Of a DNA stretch of 50,129 nt, positions 32,901-41,106 are shown piece after piece. Origin of the DNA: an uncultured Ruminococcus sp. (GTDB taxonomy: Bacteria > Bacillota > Clostridia > Oscillospirales > Acutalibacteraceae); the NCBI GenBank assembly GCA_902802795.1, contig CADCNI010000014.1, positions 1 to 50,129 of the forward strand, in the 5' to 3' direction. A program made the position numbers and the translations under genes. The notes beneath the pieces are model-generated. The model had not been told where the DNA came from. It saw only the letters and a list, made by a program, of their open reading frames with translations, and made no database searches. Within the stretch, counting starts at the first letter, position 1, and every line of letters begins with the position of its first letter.

Positions 32901-34178
32901 TTAGCCCAGCAGCTTTTCCACGGCGGCCAGCTTGGCGCTCACGGTGAGAATCTTCATCGCCTCGGTGAGTTCCTCCACGGTGGGAGAAGTGGGCGCAATA
33001 CGGATGTTGCTGTCCTTCGGATCCTTTCCATAGGGATAGGTCGCACCTGCGTTGGTCAAGGTCACGCCCGCTTCCTTGCAGAGCTGAACAGTGCGCTTAG
33101 CGCAGCCTTCCTCTACATTCAGGCTGACGAAATAGCCGCCATTGGGCTTGCTCCATGTGGCAATGCCGCTGTCTCCGAAGCCCTCAGTGAGTGTTTTATC
33201 CACCACCTCAAACTTGGGGCGGATGATATCGGCGTGCTTCTTCATCTGCTCCAGCAGACCGTCAAGGTTCTTGAGGAACTTCATGTGGCGGAGCTGATTG
33301 ATCTTGTCGGGGCCGATGGACTGCACGATCATGCGCTTCTTGATCGCGTCGATGTTTTCCTTGGAGGAAGCCATACCTGCAAGACCCGCGCCGGGGAAAG
33401 TGATTTTAGAGGTGGAGAAGTACATATAGACCATGTTGGGGTTGCCCGCCTTGCGGCATTCCTCCAGAATGTCGAGCAACTGCACATCGTCGTTAAAGAG
33501 ATGATGGATACAGTAGGCGTTGTCCCAGAAAATACGGAAATCCTTGGCAGCGGGCTTCAGATTGGCAAAGCGTCTCACCACTTCGTCAGAATAGGTGATA
33601 CCTGCGGGATTGGAATACTTCGGCACGCACCAAATACCCTTGATATAGGGATCATTGGCAACAGCGTTTTCAATAAAGTCCATGTCGGGGCCGTTCTCGT
33701 CCATCTCGACGGGAATCATCTGGATGCCGAAATACTCGGTAATACCGAAATGACGGTCGTAGCCCGGCACAGGGCAGAGGAATTTGACCTCCGGCAGACT
33801 CGCCCACGGGGTGCTGCCCAGCAATCCGTGCGCCATGGCGGAGGAAATGGTGTCAAACATCAGCGTCAGGCTGGAATTGCCGCCGACGATGATCTGATCG
33901 GTGGTCACATTGAAAAGATCGGCAAACAGCTTCTTTGCCTCCGGAATGCCGTCGAGAATGCCGTAGTTGCGGTAATCCGCGCCGTTGATGCCGGTGAGAT
34001 CGGTGGAACTGTTGACGGAATCGAGCAGACCCATCGAAAGCTCGAGCTGGGCCTTGCTGGGAATGCCTCTGGCCATATTCAGGCTGAGGTTTTTCGCCTT
34101 GTAGGCATCATATTCCGCTTGCAGATTTTTTTTGGTTTCCGCAAGCGCTTCCTTGCTCATATTTTTAAATGCAGTCAT
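32901..34178 (-). CDS. PLP-dependent aminotransferase, class I/II (PF12897-like)
   Basis: A 425-residue fold-type I aminotransferase with LNMARGIPS at the N-terminus, the cofactor region IVGGNSSLTLMFD, KYSNPAGITYSDE, and STSKITFPGAGLAG with the likely PLP lysine near residue 258. These match the Aminotran_MocR (PF12897) group, which contains aspartate/aromatic-type enzymes; the substrate is not known. It lacks the DNA-binding domain of MocR regulators. ATG 34178 has GAGGGAG 8 bases before it. It has its own promoter and precedes the secD promoter. Confidence 0.88.
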   Translation of the reverse strand: MTAFKNMSKEALAETKKNLQAEYDAYKAKNLSLNMARGIPSKAQLELSMGLLDSVNSSTDLTGINGADYRNYGILDGIPEAKKLFADLFNVTTDQIIVGGNSSLTLMFDTISSAMAHGLLGSTPWASLPEVKFLCPVPGYDRHFGITEYFGIQMIPVEMDENGPDMDFIENAVANDPYIKGIWCVPKYSNPAGITYSDEVVRRFANLKPAAKDFRIFWDNAYCIHHLFNDDVQLLDILEECRKAGNPNMVYMYFSTSKITFPGAGLAGMASSKENIDAIKKRMIVQSIGPDKINQLRHMKFLKNLDGLLEQMKKHADIIRPKFEVVDKTLTEGFGDSGIATWSKPNGGYFVSLNVEEGCAKRTVQLCKEAGVTLTNAGATYPYGKDPKDSNIRIAPTSPTVEELTEAMKILTVSAKLAAVEKLLG

Positions 34179-34209
34179 AAAAAACACTCCCTCAAAAATC
34201 TTACTATTA

Positions 34210-34238
34210 ACTATAATACAAAATCCTTAAATTTGCAA
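34210..34238 (-). promoter_or_regulatory. Promoter of the aminotransferase gene
   Basis: On the minus strand TTGCAA (34238-34233) and TATAGT (34215-34210) are 17 bases apart. The leader is about 25 bases. Confidence 0.65.
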
Positions 34239-34340
34239 GTGATTTTTTATTTTCCTGCATTTTTCAGGTACAATTCGCCATATTACCCAAATAAATTGTT
34301 CGCCCTGCATTTATTTCGGCGTTATTTCTGCAATATTTTT

Positions 34341-35339
34341 TCATTTGACCGCCGTTTTTTCCTCCTCTTCGGGGTGGTCGATGTTGTAAACGAAGTCGGT
34401 CACATGGCGCACATAGGTGTCCATATCCTGAAAGGCGCTGTAGCAGTGGGTCGCTTCAGGACACAGATAGAGATATTTCTGCTTGGAACGGCAAGCCTTG
34501 TACATACGCTGGGTCATATAAGGAGGCACAAAGGTGTCTTTGGTGCCGTGGATGAACAGCACCGGAATACGGATATTCTTTACCGCACGGATGGTGGAAC
34601 ATTGTCCAAAGGAATAGCCTGCCCGCAGCTTACACACCATACTGACAAAATACAGCAGAGGTCGCCCGGGAATCCTGTAATTCGAGCGCATCATGTAGCC
34701 GAATTCCTCATAGGCTCCCGCGAAAGGACAGTCGGCAATCACACCCTTGACCTGCCGCGGCAGTGCCGATTCGCCGCAGGTCATCAGCACCGTCGCCGCT
34801 CCCATCGAAACGCCGTGGAGCAGTATTTCGCAGTTCTTGCCAAAGCGTTCCTTGGCGTAGCGGCACCAGTTAAGCACATCCATTCTATCCAGCCAGCCGA
34901 AGCCGATATATTTGCCCTCGCTCTTGCCGTGCGCACGGTCATCCACAATGATGACATTGTAGCCCATGCCGCGGAAGAACGGCACAACTGACGACATATC
35001 AAACATGCCGTAGCTGTTGTAGCCGTGTACCGCAATGACCACCTTGCGCGAAAAATAGGGGGACGGCACAAAGGTAGCGTGGAGCAGCAGATCGTCAAAG
35101 GATTTGATGTAAACCTCCTCGCAGCTGAGCTGCCGGATCTTGTTCTGCGCCTCCTTGCTGCGGAAGCGGATCACGTCCATGTGAGGCAGCAGATCGTCGC
35201 CCGCGTCAAAATTCACGGTTTCCTTGCGCACCAGCGCAAAGTCGAACATCCAGAATCCGAAAATAATCATACCGATCAGGAGCAAGACCGATACCACCGA
35301 TAATAAGATTACCAGTCGCATCATACCCGCACTCAGCAT
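34341..35339 (-). CDS. Membrane-anchored alpha/beta hydrolase
   Basis: A 332-residue protein with one N-terminal membrane helix (about 8-32) and an alpha/beta-hydrolase domain: VIAVHGYNSYG oxyanion region, VDDRAHGKSEG, nucleophile elbow HGVSMGAATV (S178), FIHGTKDTFVP with the acid, and EATHCYSAF with the catalytic His. It resembles the YqkD-type hydrolases of Firmicutes. The substrate is unknown. ATG 35339 has only a fair ribosome site (GGGCGG), and ATGs at residues 6-7 are alternatives. It starts 27 bases after the NlpC/P60 gene and is likely cotranscribed. Confidence 0.85.
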   Translation of the reverse strand: MLSAGMMRLVILLSVVSVLLLIGMIIFGFWMFDFALVRKETVNFDAGDDLLPHMDVIRFRSKEAQNKIRQLSCEEVYIKSFDDLLLHATFVPSPYFSRKVVIAVHGYNSYGMFDMSSVVPFFRGMGYNVIIVDDRAHGKSEGKYIGFGWLDRMDVLNWCRYAKERFGKNCEILLHGVSMGAATVLMTCGESALPRQVKGVIADCPFAGAYEEFGYMMRSNYRIPGRPLLYFVSMVCKLRAGYSFGQCSTIRAVKNIRIPVLFIHGTKDTFVPPYMTQRMYKACRSKQKYLYLCPEATHCYSAFQDMDTYVRHVTDFVYNIDHPEEEEKTAVK

Positions 35340-35366
35340 ATCGGCAGCACCGCCCTTTCTTTTCTA

Positions 35367-36965
35367 TTACATAAAGACGCAGTTTTCGAGACTTTCCATC
35401 ATTTCTTCGGTCACTTCATAGCTTTCCCCGTTACGATAAAAAACCACCGACGGGGACTGATAAGAAAAAACTCCCATCGTCTGCAAAGGGCCGGATTCTC
35501 CGTAATTCTGGGTAAACTGGTAAGGATTGCCGCTCATGCTCAGCGCGCCGATACCTTCCGACGCGGCGATCACGGTCACTTCCTCCGTTTTTTCTTCCTC
35601 CTGCGTCTGTTCTTCTTCCTCCTGCTCCTCCGCGTCCTGATAATCGTCGTCCTTCATCAGGGAATTGTCCTCCGAATAGGCAGGCGCGTCGGCGGCAAAC
35701 AATGCTTTTTGCGTCGCTTCATCGGCAATGCCAGTCGGCAGCACACCCAGCGCCTTCTGGAAGGCTTTGATCGCGTCGCGGGTAAAGGGGCCGTAATAGC
35801 CTGTGATGTCCTGGTCATAATAGCCCAGCGCCGTCAGCCTTTCCTGCATCCGGGTGACGACCTCGCCGCTCATGCCGCCCTCATACGATTTGTAGCCCGT
35901 TGTGGTGGTGGTAGTGGGCTTTTTGGTGGTAGAGCGTTTCTGGGTAGTAGAAGCAGCACCCTTGGATGTAGTGGTTGTCTGGGTCGTCGTTTTTTTGGTA
36001 GTCGTTGTTTTTCCTTTTTGTTTTGTTGTGGTCGTTTTTTGAGTCGATTTTTTGGTAGTCGTTGTTTTATCTTTTTTCTTCGTCGTAGTCTTTTGGGTCG
36101 TCGTTTTTTTGGTGGTAGTCGGTTTCTCCGTCTGCGTCGTAGATTTTACCTTTTCCGTCGTAGTGGTTTTATTCGTGGCAACGGTAGATGTAGTCATTTC
36201 AGTTGTCTGCGTCGTCACTTCCGCCTGAGTGGAGAAGGTGGTTTTCTCTGTGGTTGTTGTGGTTGTCGCACTGGTAGTGGTCGTGGCTTTGGTTGTCGTA
36301 GTAGTTGTTGTTGTCGTAGTGGTTTTCTTGGTAGTGGTGGTCAGCTTACTGGAGTCAATTTCACCTTGAAGCGCGCCCGACTTACCAAAATCATAGGTTT
36401 TGCCGTCGATTTTGACTGCGCCTACCACGAACTCGCCGTTTTTGTAATAATATTTGCTGCCGCGAAACTCGTACCATCCTGTAGTGGGATAGGAAAGATA
36501 GCTGATTTTAAACCATTTCTTCCACGGGCTGTAGTAGCGGGAATTCATGGCGGCGTAGACCACATTCACCTTGGAATTGCGCATGTCGATCGCCATATCC
36601 ACGCCGTCCTTGTTCTTGCCGACATACACGCCCGCGTGTCCCTCGCACCACAGACCCAGTCCGTGAATACGCGGCATGTCGCTGGTGCTGCCGTTGACCG
36701 AGGAAGCATTGAGCAGCGCCTTGGCGCCGCCGCCCTGCCCGTTGCAGTAGGAACGAATCAGACCGGAGCAGTCCACCTTGCCCGCGCTGGAGCCGCCATA
36801 AGAATACGTCCATCCTTCGTTATAGGCACGGAACGCCCATTCCGCCATGCCAATGCCCGTCTTGCCCTTCATCGCGGCATAGGCAGGAACTTCCGCCCAT
36901 CCGGCAAAGATCATCAGCGCCAGCAGAAACGCTGCCAGCGGCCGTGCCATGCTTTTTCCTTTCAT
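35367..36965 (-). CDS. Secreted NlpC/P60-type cell-wall hydrolase with Thr-rich linker and peptidoglycan-binding domain
   Basis: A 532-residue exported protein. After a signal peptide comes an NlpC/P60-like domain with the catalytic Cys in VDCSGLIRSY (C66) and His in EGHAGVYVG (H110), then a short strand region with GWYEFRGSKYYYKNG, a low-complexity Thr/Lys linker of about 160 residues, a peptidoglycan-binding type 1 domain (VVTRMQERLTALGYYDQDI, AIKAFQ), an acidic stretch of Glu/Gln, and a unique C-terminus. ATG 36965 follows AAAGGA; ATG 36950 is an equally good start with AAAGGA at 6 bases. It probably remodels peptidoglycan at the surface. It follows the 222-residue membrane protein gene. 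Confidence 0.88.
   Translation of the reverse strand: MKGKSMARPLAAFLLALMIFAGWAEVPAYAAMKGKTGIGMAEWAFRAYNEGWTYSYGGSSAGKVDCSGLIRSYCNGQGGGAKALLNASSVNGSTSDMPRIHGLGLWCEGHAGVYVGKNKDGVDMAIDMRNSKVNVVYAAMNSRYYSPWKKWFKISYLSYPTTGWYEFRGSKYYYKNGEFVVGAVKIDGKTYDFGKSGALQGEIDSSKLTTTTKKTTTTTTTTTTTKATTTTSATTTTTTEKTTFSTQAEVTTQTTEMTTSTVATNKTTTTEKVKSTTQTEKPTTTKKTTTQKTTTKKKDKTTTTKKSTQKTTTTKQKGKTTTTKKTTTQTTTTSKGAASTTQKRSTTKKPTTTTTTGYKSYEGGMSGEVVTRMQERLTALGYYDQDITGYYGPFTRDAIKAFQKALGVLPTGIADEATQKALFAADAPAYSEDNSLMKDDDYQDAEEQEEEEQTQEEEKTEEVTVIAASEGIGALSMSGNPYQFTQNYGESGPLQTMGVFSYQSPSVVFYRNGESYEVTEEMMESLENCVFM
35895..36350 (-). repeat. Low-complexity Thr/Lys-coding tract
   Basis: ACC/ACT-rich DNA codes for runs of Thr broken by Lys, Glu and Gln (for example TTTTTTTTTTTKATTTT and KKTTTQKTTTKKK). 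It acts as an extended linker between the catalytic and wall-binding domains. Such tracts vary in length between strains by slippage. Confidence 0.8.
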
Positions 36966-37012
36966 TTTATTATATCGTCCTTTCCATGTTTGTCGTCCCC
37001 TATTTTTCCGAA

Positions 37013-37681
37013 TCATCCGCATTTCTTCGAGAGATTTTCCATGTCCGTTTCAAAGATTTCGTACAACGCCTTTAATTCCTCATCCGAAACCGTTTTCATG
37101 AGCGTATCATATGATTCGCTGTCATCCTTTTTATAGGAAGAAAAATCTACCGAGGTAAACGCCACCGCACAGGATTGCTCTCCCTGTTTCATCATGACGC
37201 TCAGCAGCGTTTCGGAGGAAACCGTGAGCGAAAGGGAATCATACGGCGCTTTTTTCTCCGCCGACGGCACATAGCGCACAATGGTGAAATCCCCCAGCGC
37301 ACTATCGGAAAACTGGTAGATCGTCAGCTCATCATCCACCGTCTTGCAGAGCGCCAAGTCCTGCGCATACCCCTCGGCCGGTTCATAACCGTAATCCGCA
37401 AAAGCTGCGGTATGTTTTTCATAATCCGCCAGCAGCTTCGCCCGCAGCGCGAACACTTCCGGCTGCTGCGCCGCTTCACCGCTCACGGCGGCGCTTTCTG
37501 CATTGGCGCCTTTCCCCCATTTCTCCGTCACCCTGTCCACAATAAAAAACAGCAGCGTAATGATAATCAATACCCCTACCGTCGGCATCAGCACCTTGTC
37601 AAAAAAACGGTTCATCCGCGCGACTTTGTCAATGCTTTTTTGCTCCTTTTCGGTGTAATCCAATCCATCGCCCCACATCAT
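37013..37681 (-). CDS. Single-pass membrane protein of unknown function
   Basis: A 222-residue protein with a cytoplasmic N-terminus, one membrane helix at about residues 34-50, and an extracytoplasmic domain rich in Ala, Glu and Ser. No family is recognised. ATG 37681 lacks a ribosome site and lies about 22 bases from the predicted start of transcription; a TTG at residue 7 with GGGGCG upstream is an alternative. It precedes the NlpC/P60 gene by 47 bases and may act with it at the envelope. Confidence 0.65.
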   Translation of the reverse strand: MMWGDGLDYTEKEQKSIDKVARMNRFFDKVLMPTVGVLIIITLLFFIVDRVTEKWGKGANAESAAVSGEAAQQPEVFALRAKLLADYEKHTAAFADYGYEPAEGYAQDLALCKTVDDELTIYQFSDSALGDFTIVRYVPSAEKKAPYDSLSLTVSSETLLSVMMKQGEQSCAVAFTSVDFSSYKKDDSESYDTLMKTVSDEELKALYEIFETDMENLSKKCG

Positions 37682-37709
37682 ACAAAAATTGAACCATCTT
37701 TATTCAATT

Positions 37710-37737
37710 ATTATACATTTACGATACCGATATTTCT
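37710..37737 (-). promoter_or_regulatory. Promoter of the 222-residue membrane protein and NlpC/P60 genes
   Basis: On the minus strand TATAAT (37715-37710) is preceded at 16-17 bases by a weak -35 (TAGAAA or nearby). Confidence 0.5.
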
Positions 37738-37762
37738 ATAGGAATAATGTAAATATTTTTTT

Positions 37763-38626
37763 TCAATGCATATCTTCCCAGATTCTGCGGCACTCCCTCC
37801 CCGCCTCGCGGGGATTATGATAGCGGTTCTCCGGCCGGAACGCGCACATTTTTAACAGCACCCGGTTGATGGGTGAAGAAATCCCCTCGATCGGCGGTAT
37901 CGGTTCGCCGTTCATACGCCGTTCGATAGCCTGATACACCGCTTCGTCTTCCATCCTGTCGCAGGGCATCGGGCAAAAGGGCAGCCGTCCGCCGCTGAGC
38001 AGCCGATAGGCGGTCATGCCCAATGCATACACATCCGCGCGGCTGTCGCAGGGTTCCCCGCGCCACACCTCCGGCGCGCAGTAGCCCCGGCTGCCGTATT
38101 CCGCAATCTCCCCCGCACGGCCAACGCTGCCGAAATCCCCGATCTGCCAGCCATATACGGGGTGATAGAAAAGATTGGACGGCTTCACATCGCCGTGAAC
38201 CAATCCCTTCCGCAGCAGCAGCGCCAATGCTTCACACACATCGGCGCACATTAGCAGCACCTCCCCCGTGTCGGGCTTCAGATCCGTACAACAGGACAAT
38301 TTTTCCATTAACAAAAAGATATCCATGTGCCTCCCCGACTGCCGCACGCTGTAGCCAAGCAGCCGCACAGCATGGCGGCACCGCCTCATCAGAAGCCCCG
38401 CCTCGATTTCCCGCAAGGCTCGCTCCCATAGCTCAGAATCCCTGTTGCAGCTAATTACCTTGACCGCAAAAAAACCAACCGGATCTCTGCCGCCGTATGT
38501 CTGGAAAGCGGTGTAGATCCGGCTGTCAGTGCCTTGGTATATGCATTCACAGAGGCGGTAACGCTTGCCGTTGATCAAAACGTCACCGCTCGTATGAAAA
38601 CTGTTTTGAAATAGTTCGCCGCTCAT
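37763..38626 (-). CDS. Soluble Hanks-type Ser/Thr protein kinase
   Basis: A 287-residue kinase domain without membrane helix or PASTA repeats. ATP-site lysine is in FFAVKVI, the alpha-C Glu in LREIEAG, the catalytic loop is HGDVKPSN (HGD rather than HRD, so a non-RD kinase), with DFGSVGR and APEVW plus DVYALGMTAYRLLSGG. The Gly-rich loop YQGTDSRIY is degenerate. The catalytic Lys, Asp, Asn and DFG are intact, so activity is likely. Its ATG overlaps the stop of the FHA-ABC gene by 4 bases (ATGA), which points to translational coupling and a shared function; FHA domains bind phosphothreonine. Confidence 0.9.
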   Translation of the reverse strand: MSGELFQNSFHTSGDVLINGKRYRLCECIYQGTDSRIYTAFQTYGGRDPVGFFAVKVISCNRDSELWERALREIEAGLLMRRCRHAVRLLGYSVRQSGRHMDIFLLMEKLSCCTDLKPDTGEVLLMCADVCEALALLLRKGLVHGDVKPSNLFYHPVYGWQIGDFGSVGRAGEIAEYGSRGYCAPEVWRGEPCDSRADVYALGMTAYRLLSGGRLPFCPMPCDRMEDEAVYQAIERRMNGEPIPPIEGISSPINRVLLKMCAFRPENRYHNPREAGRECRRIWEDMH

Positions 38627-41031
38627 CGTTTGTCGTTCTTCACACTACGCAGCACCAGCGTACTGATAATGCAGAAAACTGCAATGGTCAGCAGGATGAT
38701 GCCCCATGCGCAAAGCAGATTGGTCTTGGAGTGAGCGTAAAGGGCATTGCGATTGAGGTCATACGCCTGCTGCAGCATATCCTCGGACTTGTAGCGGAGG
38801 GACAGATTGTTCCACAACACACCGTTGAGATCGGCAGTGTTGCTGAAAGCCTGCATGCCCCAGCGGCTCACGCAGATCCACGAAAGCACCTCGGTAACGC
38901 CTTCCAGATTGAACAGGATACCGGAGAACAGCAACTGGGGAATGAGGATAATCGGCGCAAACACCATCGCGCGGTCGGTGTTTTTGACCAGTGAGGAAAC
39001 AAGAAGTCCCAGAGAAGAGGACGACACAGTAATAAGCACCAGTGTAATCATCATCTCAATCAGCGAGTTGGGGAAAATTACGCCTTTTTCAGGCAGACCA
39101 ATGGTCAGCGTAAAGACCGTCATCATCAGTCCGCACTGCACAAACGCCAGCAACGTCTGCACCGCCAGTTTGGAGCAGATATAGGAACTCAGCCGAACAT
39201 CGGACATATATTCACGCCGCACGATGTTGCGCTCTTTGCAAACCTCTTGGATGGAGTTCATCAGTCCCACCCAGATACCGGCGCAGGACAGGCAGAACAG
39301 CATGGATTGCGCGTCAAAGTAGGATTTGAAAGTATTGTCCACCGTGACGAACGAGAAGAGATACGCGATCAGGGGACCCTGCAACAGGAAGAAAAGCAGA
39401 CGCATTTTATCGTTCCAGATCAGATTGATATAGCGCCGCGACAGCACAGAGAACTGATGGAAGAAGGATTTATGATGCTCTTGTTTGAGTTTCTTCTTGC
39501 GCTCCTTCCTCTGCTCGGCAGTTAGTTCGGGCTCCTTCAGTTCGCCCATCGTCTTGATCTTGTTATAGGGAGAGGCATTGAATTTTTCCTCCCATCCCTT
39601 GGGGTCTTCCTCGACCATCGTGTATGCGTCGGTAAGATCCTGATCCTTGGGAATGCCGAAGAAAGAACGCGCATCGGCAGGGTTACCGCAAAACGCCACA
39701 TATCCGCCCGCACCAAGGAAAATCAGTTTGTCGCAAAGGTGAATATTGTTAGTGTTGTGGGTAATCATAATGACAGTCTTGCCATCGTCGCTCATGCGTT
39801 TCAGGGTATGCATGAGGGTTCTCTCGGTTCCGGGATCCAGACCCGACGAAGGTTCATCAAGGAAGAGCAGGCCGGGATCATCCATCAGCTCCACCGCGAT
39901 GGAAGCACGCTTCTTCTGACCGCCGGAAAGCTTGCGGATGAGCTTATCCTTGTGCTTGGTCAGTTCCACAGTCTGAAGCACCTCGTTCACACGCGCCTCC
40001 CGTTCGGCTCTGGTGGCGGTTTCAGGCATACGCAGTTCGGCAACATAACGCAGCATGCTAATAAGCGTCAGATTTTCATGCACAATATCCTGCTGCGGCA
40101 CATAGCCGATGTTGTCCTTCATCTCATCATAATTAGCATAAAGATCGCGGCGGTTGACCAGCACCTTGCCGGTGGTAGGCTTGTCGAAGCCGTTGATGCA
40201 GTTCATCAGCGTGGATTTGCCCGAACCGGATCCCCCCACAATGGCAACGAAATCACCGGGAAGAATGAGCATGCTGGTATCGTCGAGAATCTTTTTATCC
40301 TTTTTCATCGCCTGATGGACAAATTTCGAGATATTCACCAGTTCAATAGACTGACCTGATTTTTCCTGCTTGTAATACAGAAACCCCTTGGAGTAGGAAA
40401 ACTTGGTGTTGGCAACTACAAATACATCCTCATCGTTGAGAACATGCTTTTTGCTTCCCAGCAGCTCATTATTGACAAAAATTTTCACATCATCAGAGGA
40501 ACCCCGCAGGGAATAACGCGTCGAATCCCCCATCTCAATCTGCGCCATTTGGGGCTTGCCCTTGGGGTCATCAATCACAATATCACAGCTTTTGTCTCTT
40601 CCAATGGTAGTCACCGTCTTTTTGATTTCAAAGCTGTTCCAATCCGCGCCGGAATTCTTATTGGAAAAAATCATGCTGATACCGCTGCGAACCGACTGTA
40701 CCATATCGTCAATACGGATGGAATCGCCGTCTCTCAGTTCAACCTGTGTGACCTTTTTACCATTAACATAAAGGCCGTTGGTACTGCCGTCGTCGGTGAC
40801 ATAACAGCGCCCCTCCCGAACTGTAAAGTGACCGTGGCGGCGTGAAACAATATCCGAAGCGATCATAATATCGTTGGTATCGTCCCGACCGAAGGAAACA
40901 GTGTCCTTGCCAAAAGTCATTAGGTTATACTCGTCCGGAATATGGCTGTAATCGAATACCGTGACAGAGCAGCCCTCGCTTCCGTCAAGATCGGCAGAAC
41001 CTGTCGTCTGATTGAAAAGTTGATTATCCAA
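38623..41031 (-). CDS. FHA-domain ABC transporter, ATPase fused to ABC2-type permease (ABCG-like)
   Basis: An 802-residue fusion. FHA 1 at about 40-110 has the phosphopeptide residues SRRH (63-66) and STNGLYVNG. FHA 2 at about 140-210 keeps SFGRD-type TIGRDKSCDIVI but lacks the SRRH and TNG motifs, so it is probably not a binder. The ABC ATPase (228 to about 440) has Walker A GGSGSGKST (266-274), signature KLSGGQKKRASIAVELMDDP and LLFLDEPSSGLDP. Six membrane segments follow (about 540-795). Start is TTG at 41031, with GGGAGG about 11 bases before it. Cargo is unknown. It is likely regulated by the coupled kinase. Confidence 0.92.
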   Translation of the reverse strand: MDNQLFNQTTGSADLDGSEGCSVTVFDYSHIPDEYNLMTFGKDTVSFGRDDTNDIMIASDIVSRRHGHFTVREGRCYVTDDGSTNGLYVNGKKVTQVELRDGDSIRIDDMVQSVRSGISMIFSNKNSGADWNSFEIKKTVTTIGRDKSCDIVIDDPKGKPQMAQIEMGDSTRYSLRGSSDDVKIFVNNELLGSKKHVLNDEDVFVVANTKFSYSKGFLYYKQEKSGQSIELVNISKFVHQAMKKDKKILDDTSMLILPGDFVAIVGGSGSGKSTLMNCINGFDKPTTGKVLVNRRDLYANYDEMKDNIGYVPQQDIVHENLTLISMLRYVAELRMPETATRAEREARVNEVLQTVELTKHKDKLIRKLSGGQKKRASIAVELMDDPGLLFLDEPSSGLDPGTERTLMHTLKRMSDDGKTVIMITHNTNNIHLCDKLIFLGAGGYVAFCGNPADARSFFGIPKDQDLTDAYTMVEEDPKGWEEKFNASPYNKIKTMGELKEPELTAEQRKERKKKLKQEHHKSFFHQFSVLSRRYINLIWNDKMRLLFFLLQGPLIAYLFSFVTVDNTFKSYFDAQSMLFCLSCAGIWVGLMNSIQEVCKERNIVRREYMSDVRLSSYICSKLAVQTLLAFVQCGLMMTVFTLTIGLPEKGVIFPNSLIEMMITLVLITVSSSSLGLLVSSLVKNTDRAMVFAPIILIPQLLFSGILFNLEGVTEVLSWICVSRWGMQAFSNTADLNGVLWNNLSLRYKSEDMLQQAYDLNRNALYAHSKTNLLCAWGIILLTIAVFCIISTLVLRSVKNDKR

Positions 41032-41106
41032 AGCTGTTCAGTCCTCCCTTGAATGATTTGATAATATAAATAGAAAATGACCTAATAAAACTCATCAGGA
41101 CAGATT

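Noticed and set aside
32835-34991. Long open frame on the plus strand across the aminotransferase and hydrolase genes
   Set aside because: It lies antisense to two genes with clear family motifs and has no ribosome site or recognisable domain; long antisense frames are common in GC-rich codon-biased genes.
35895-36350. CRISPR array or tandem satellite
   Set aside because: The repeated pattern follows Thr and Lys codons in one reading frame and has no regular repeat-spacer structure.
35367-38626. Ser/Thr kinase phosphorylating the Thr-rich linker protein
   Set aside because: The linker protein is exported through a signal peptide while the kinase has no membrane or export signal, so they would be in different compartments.
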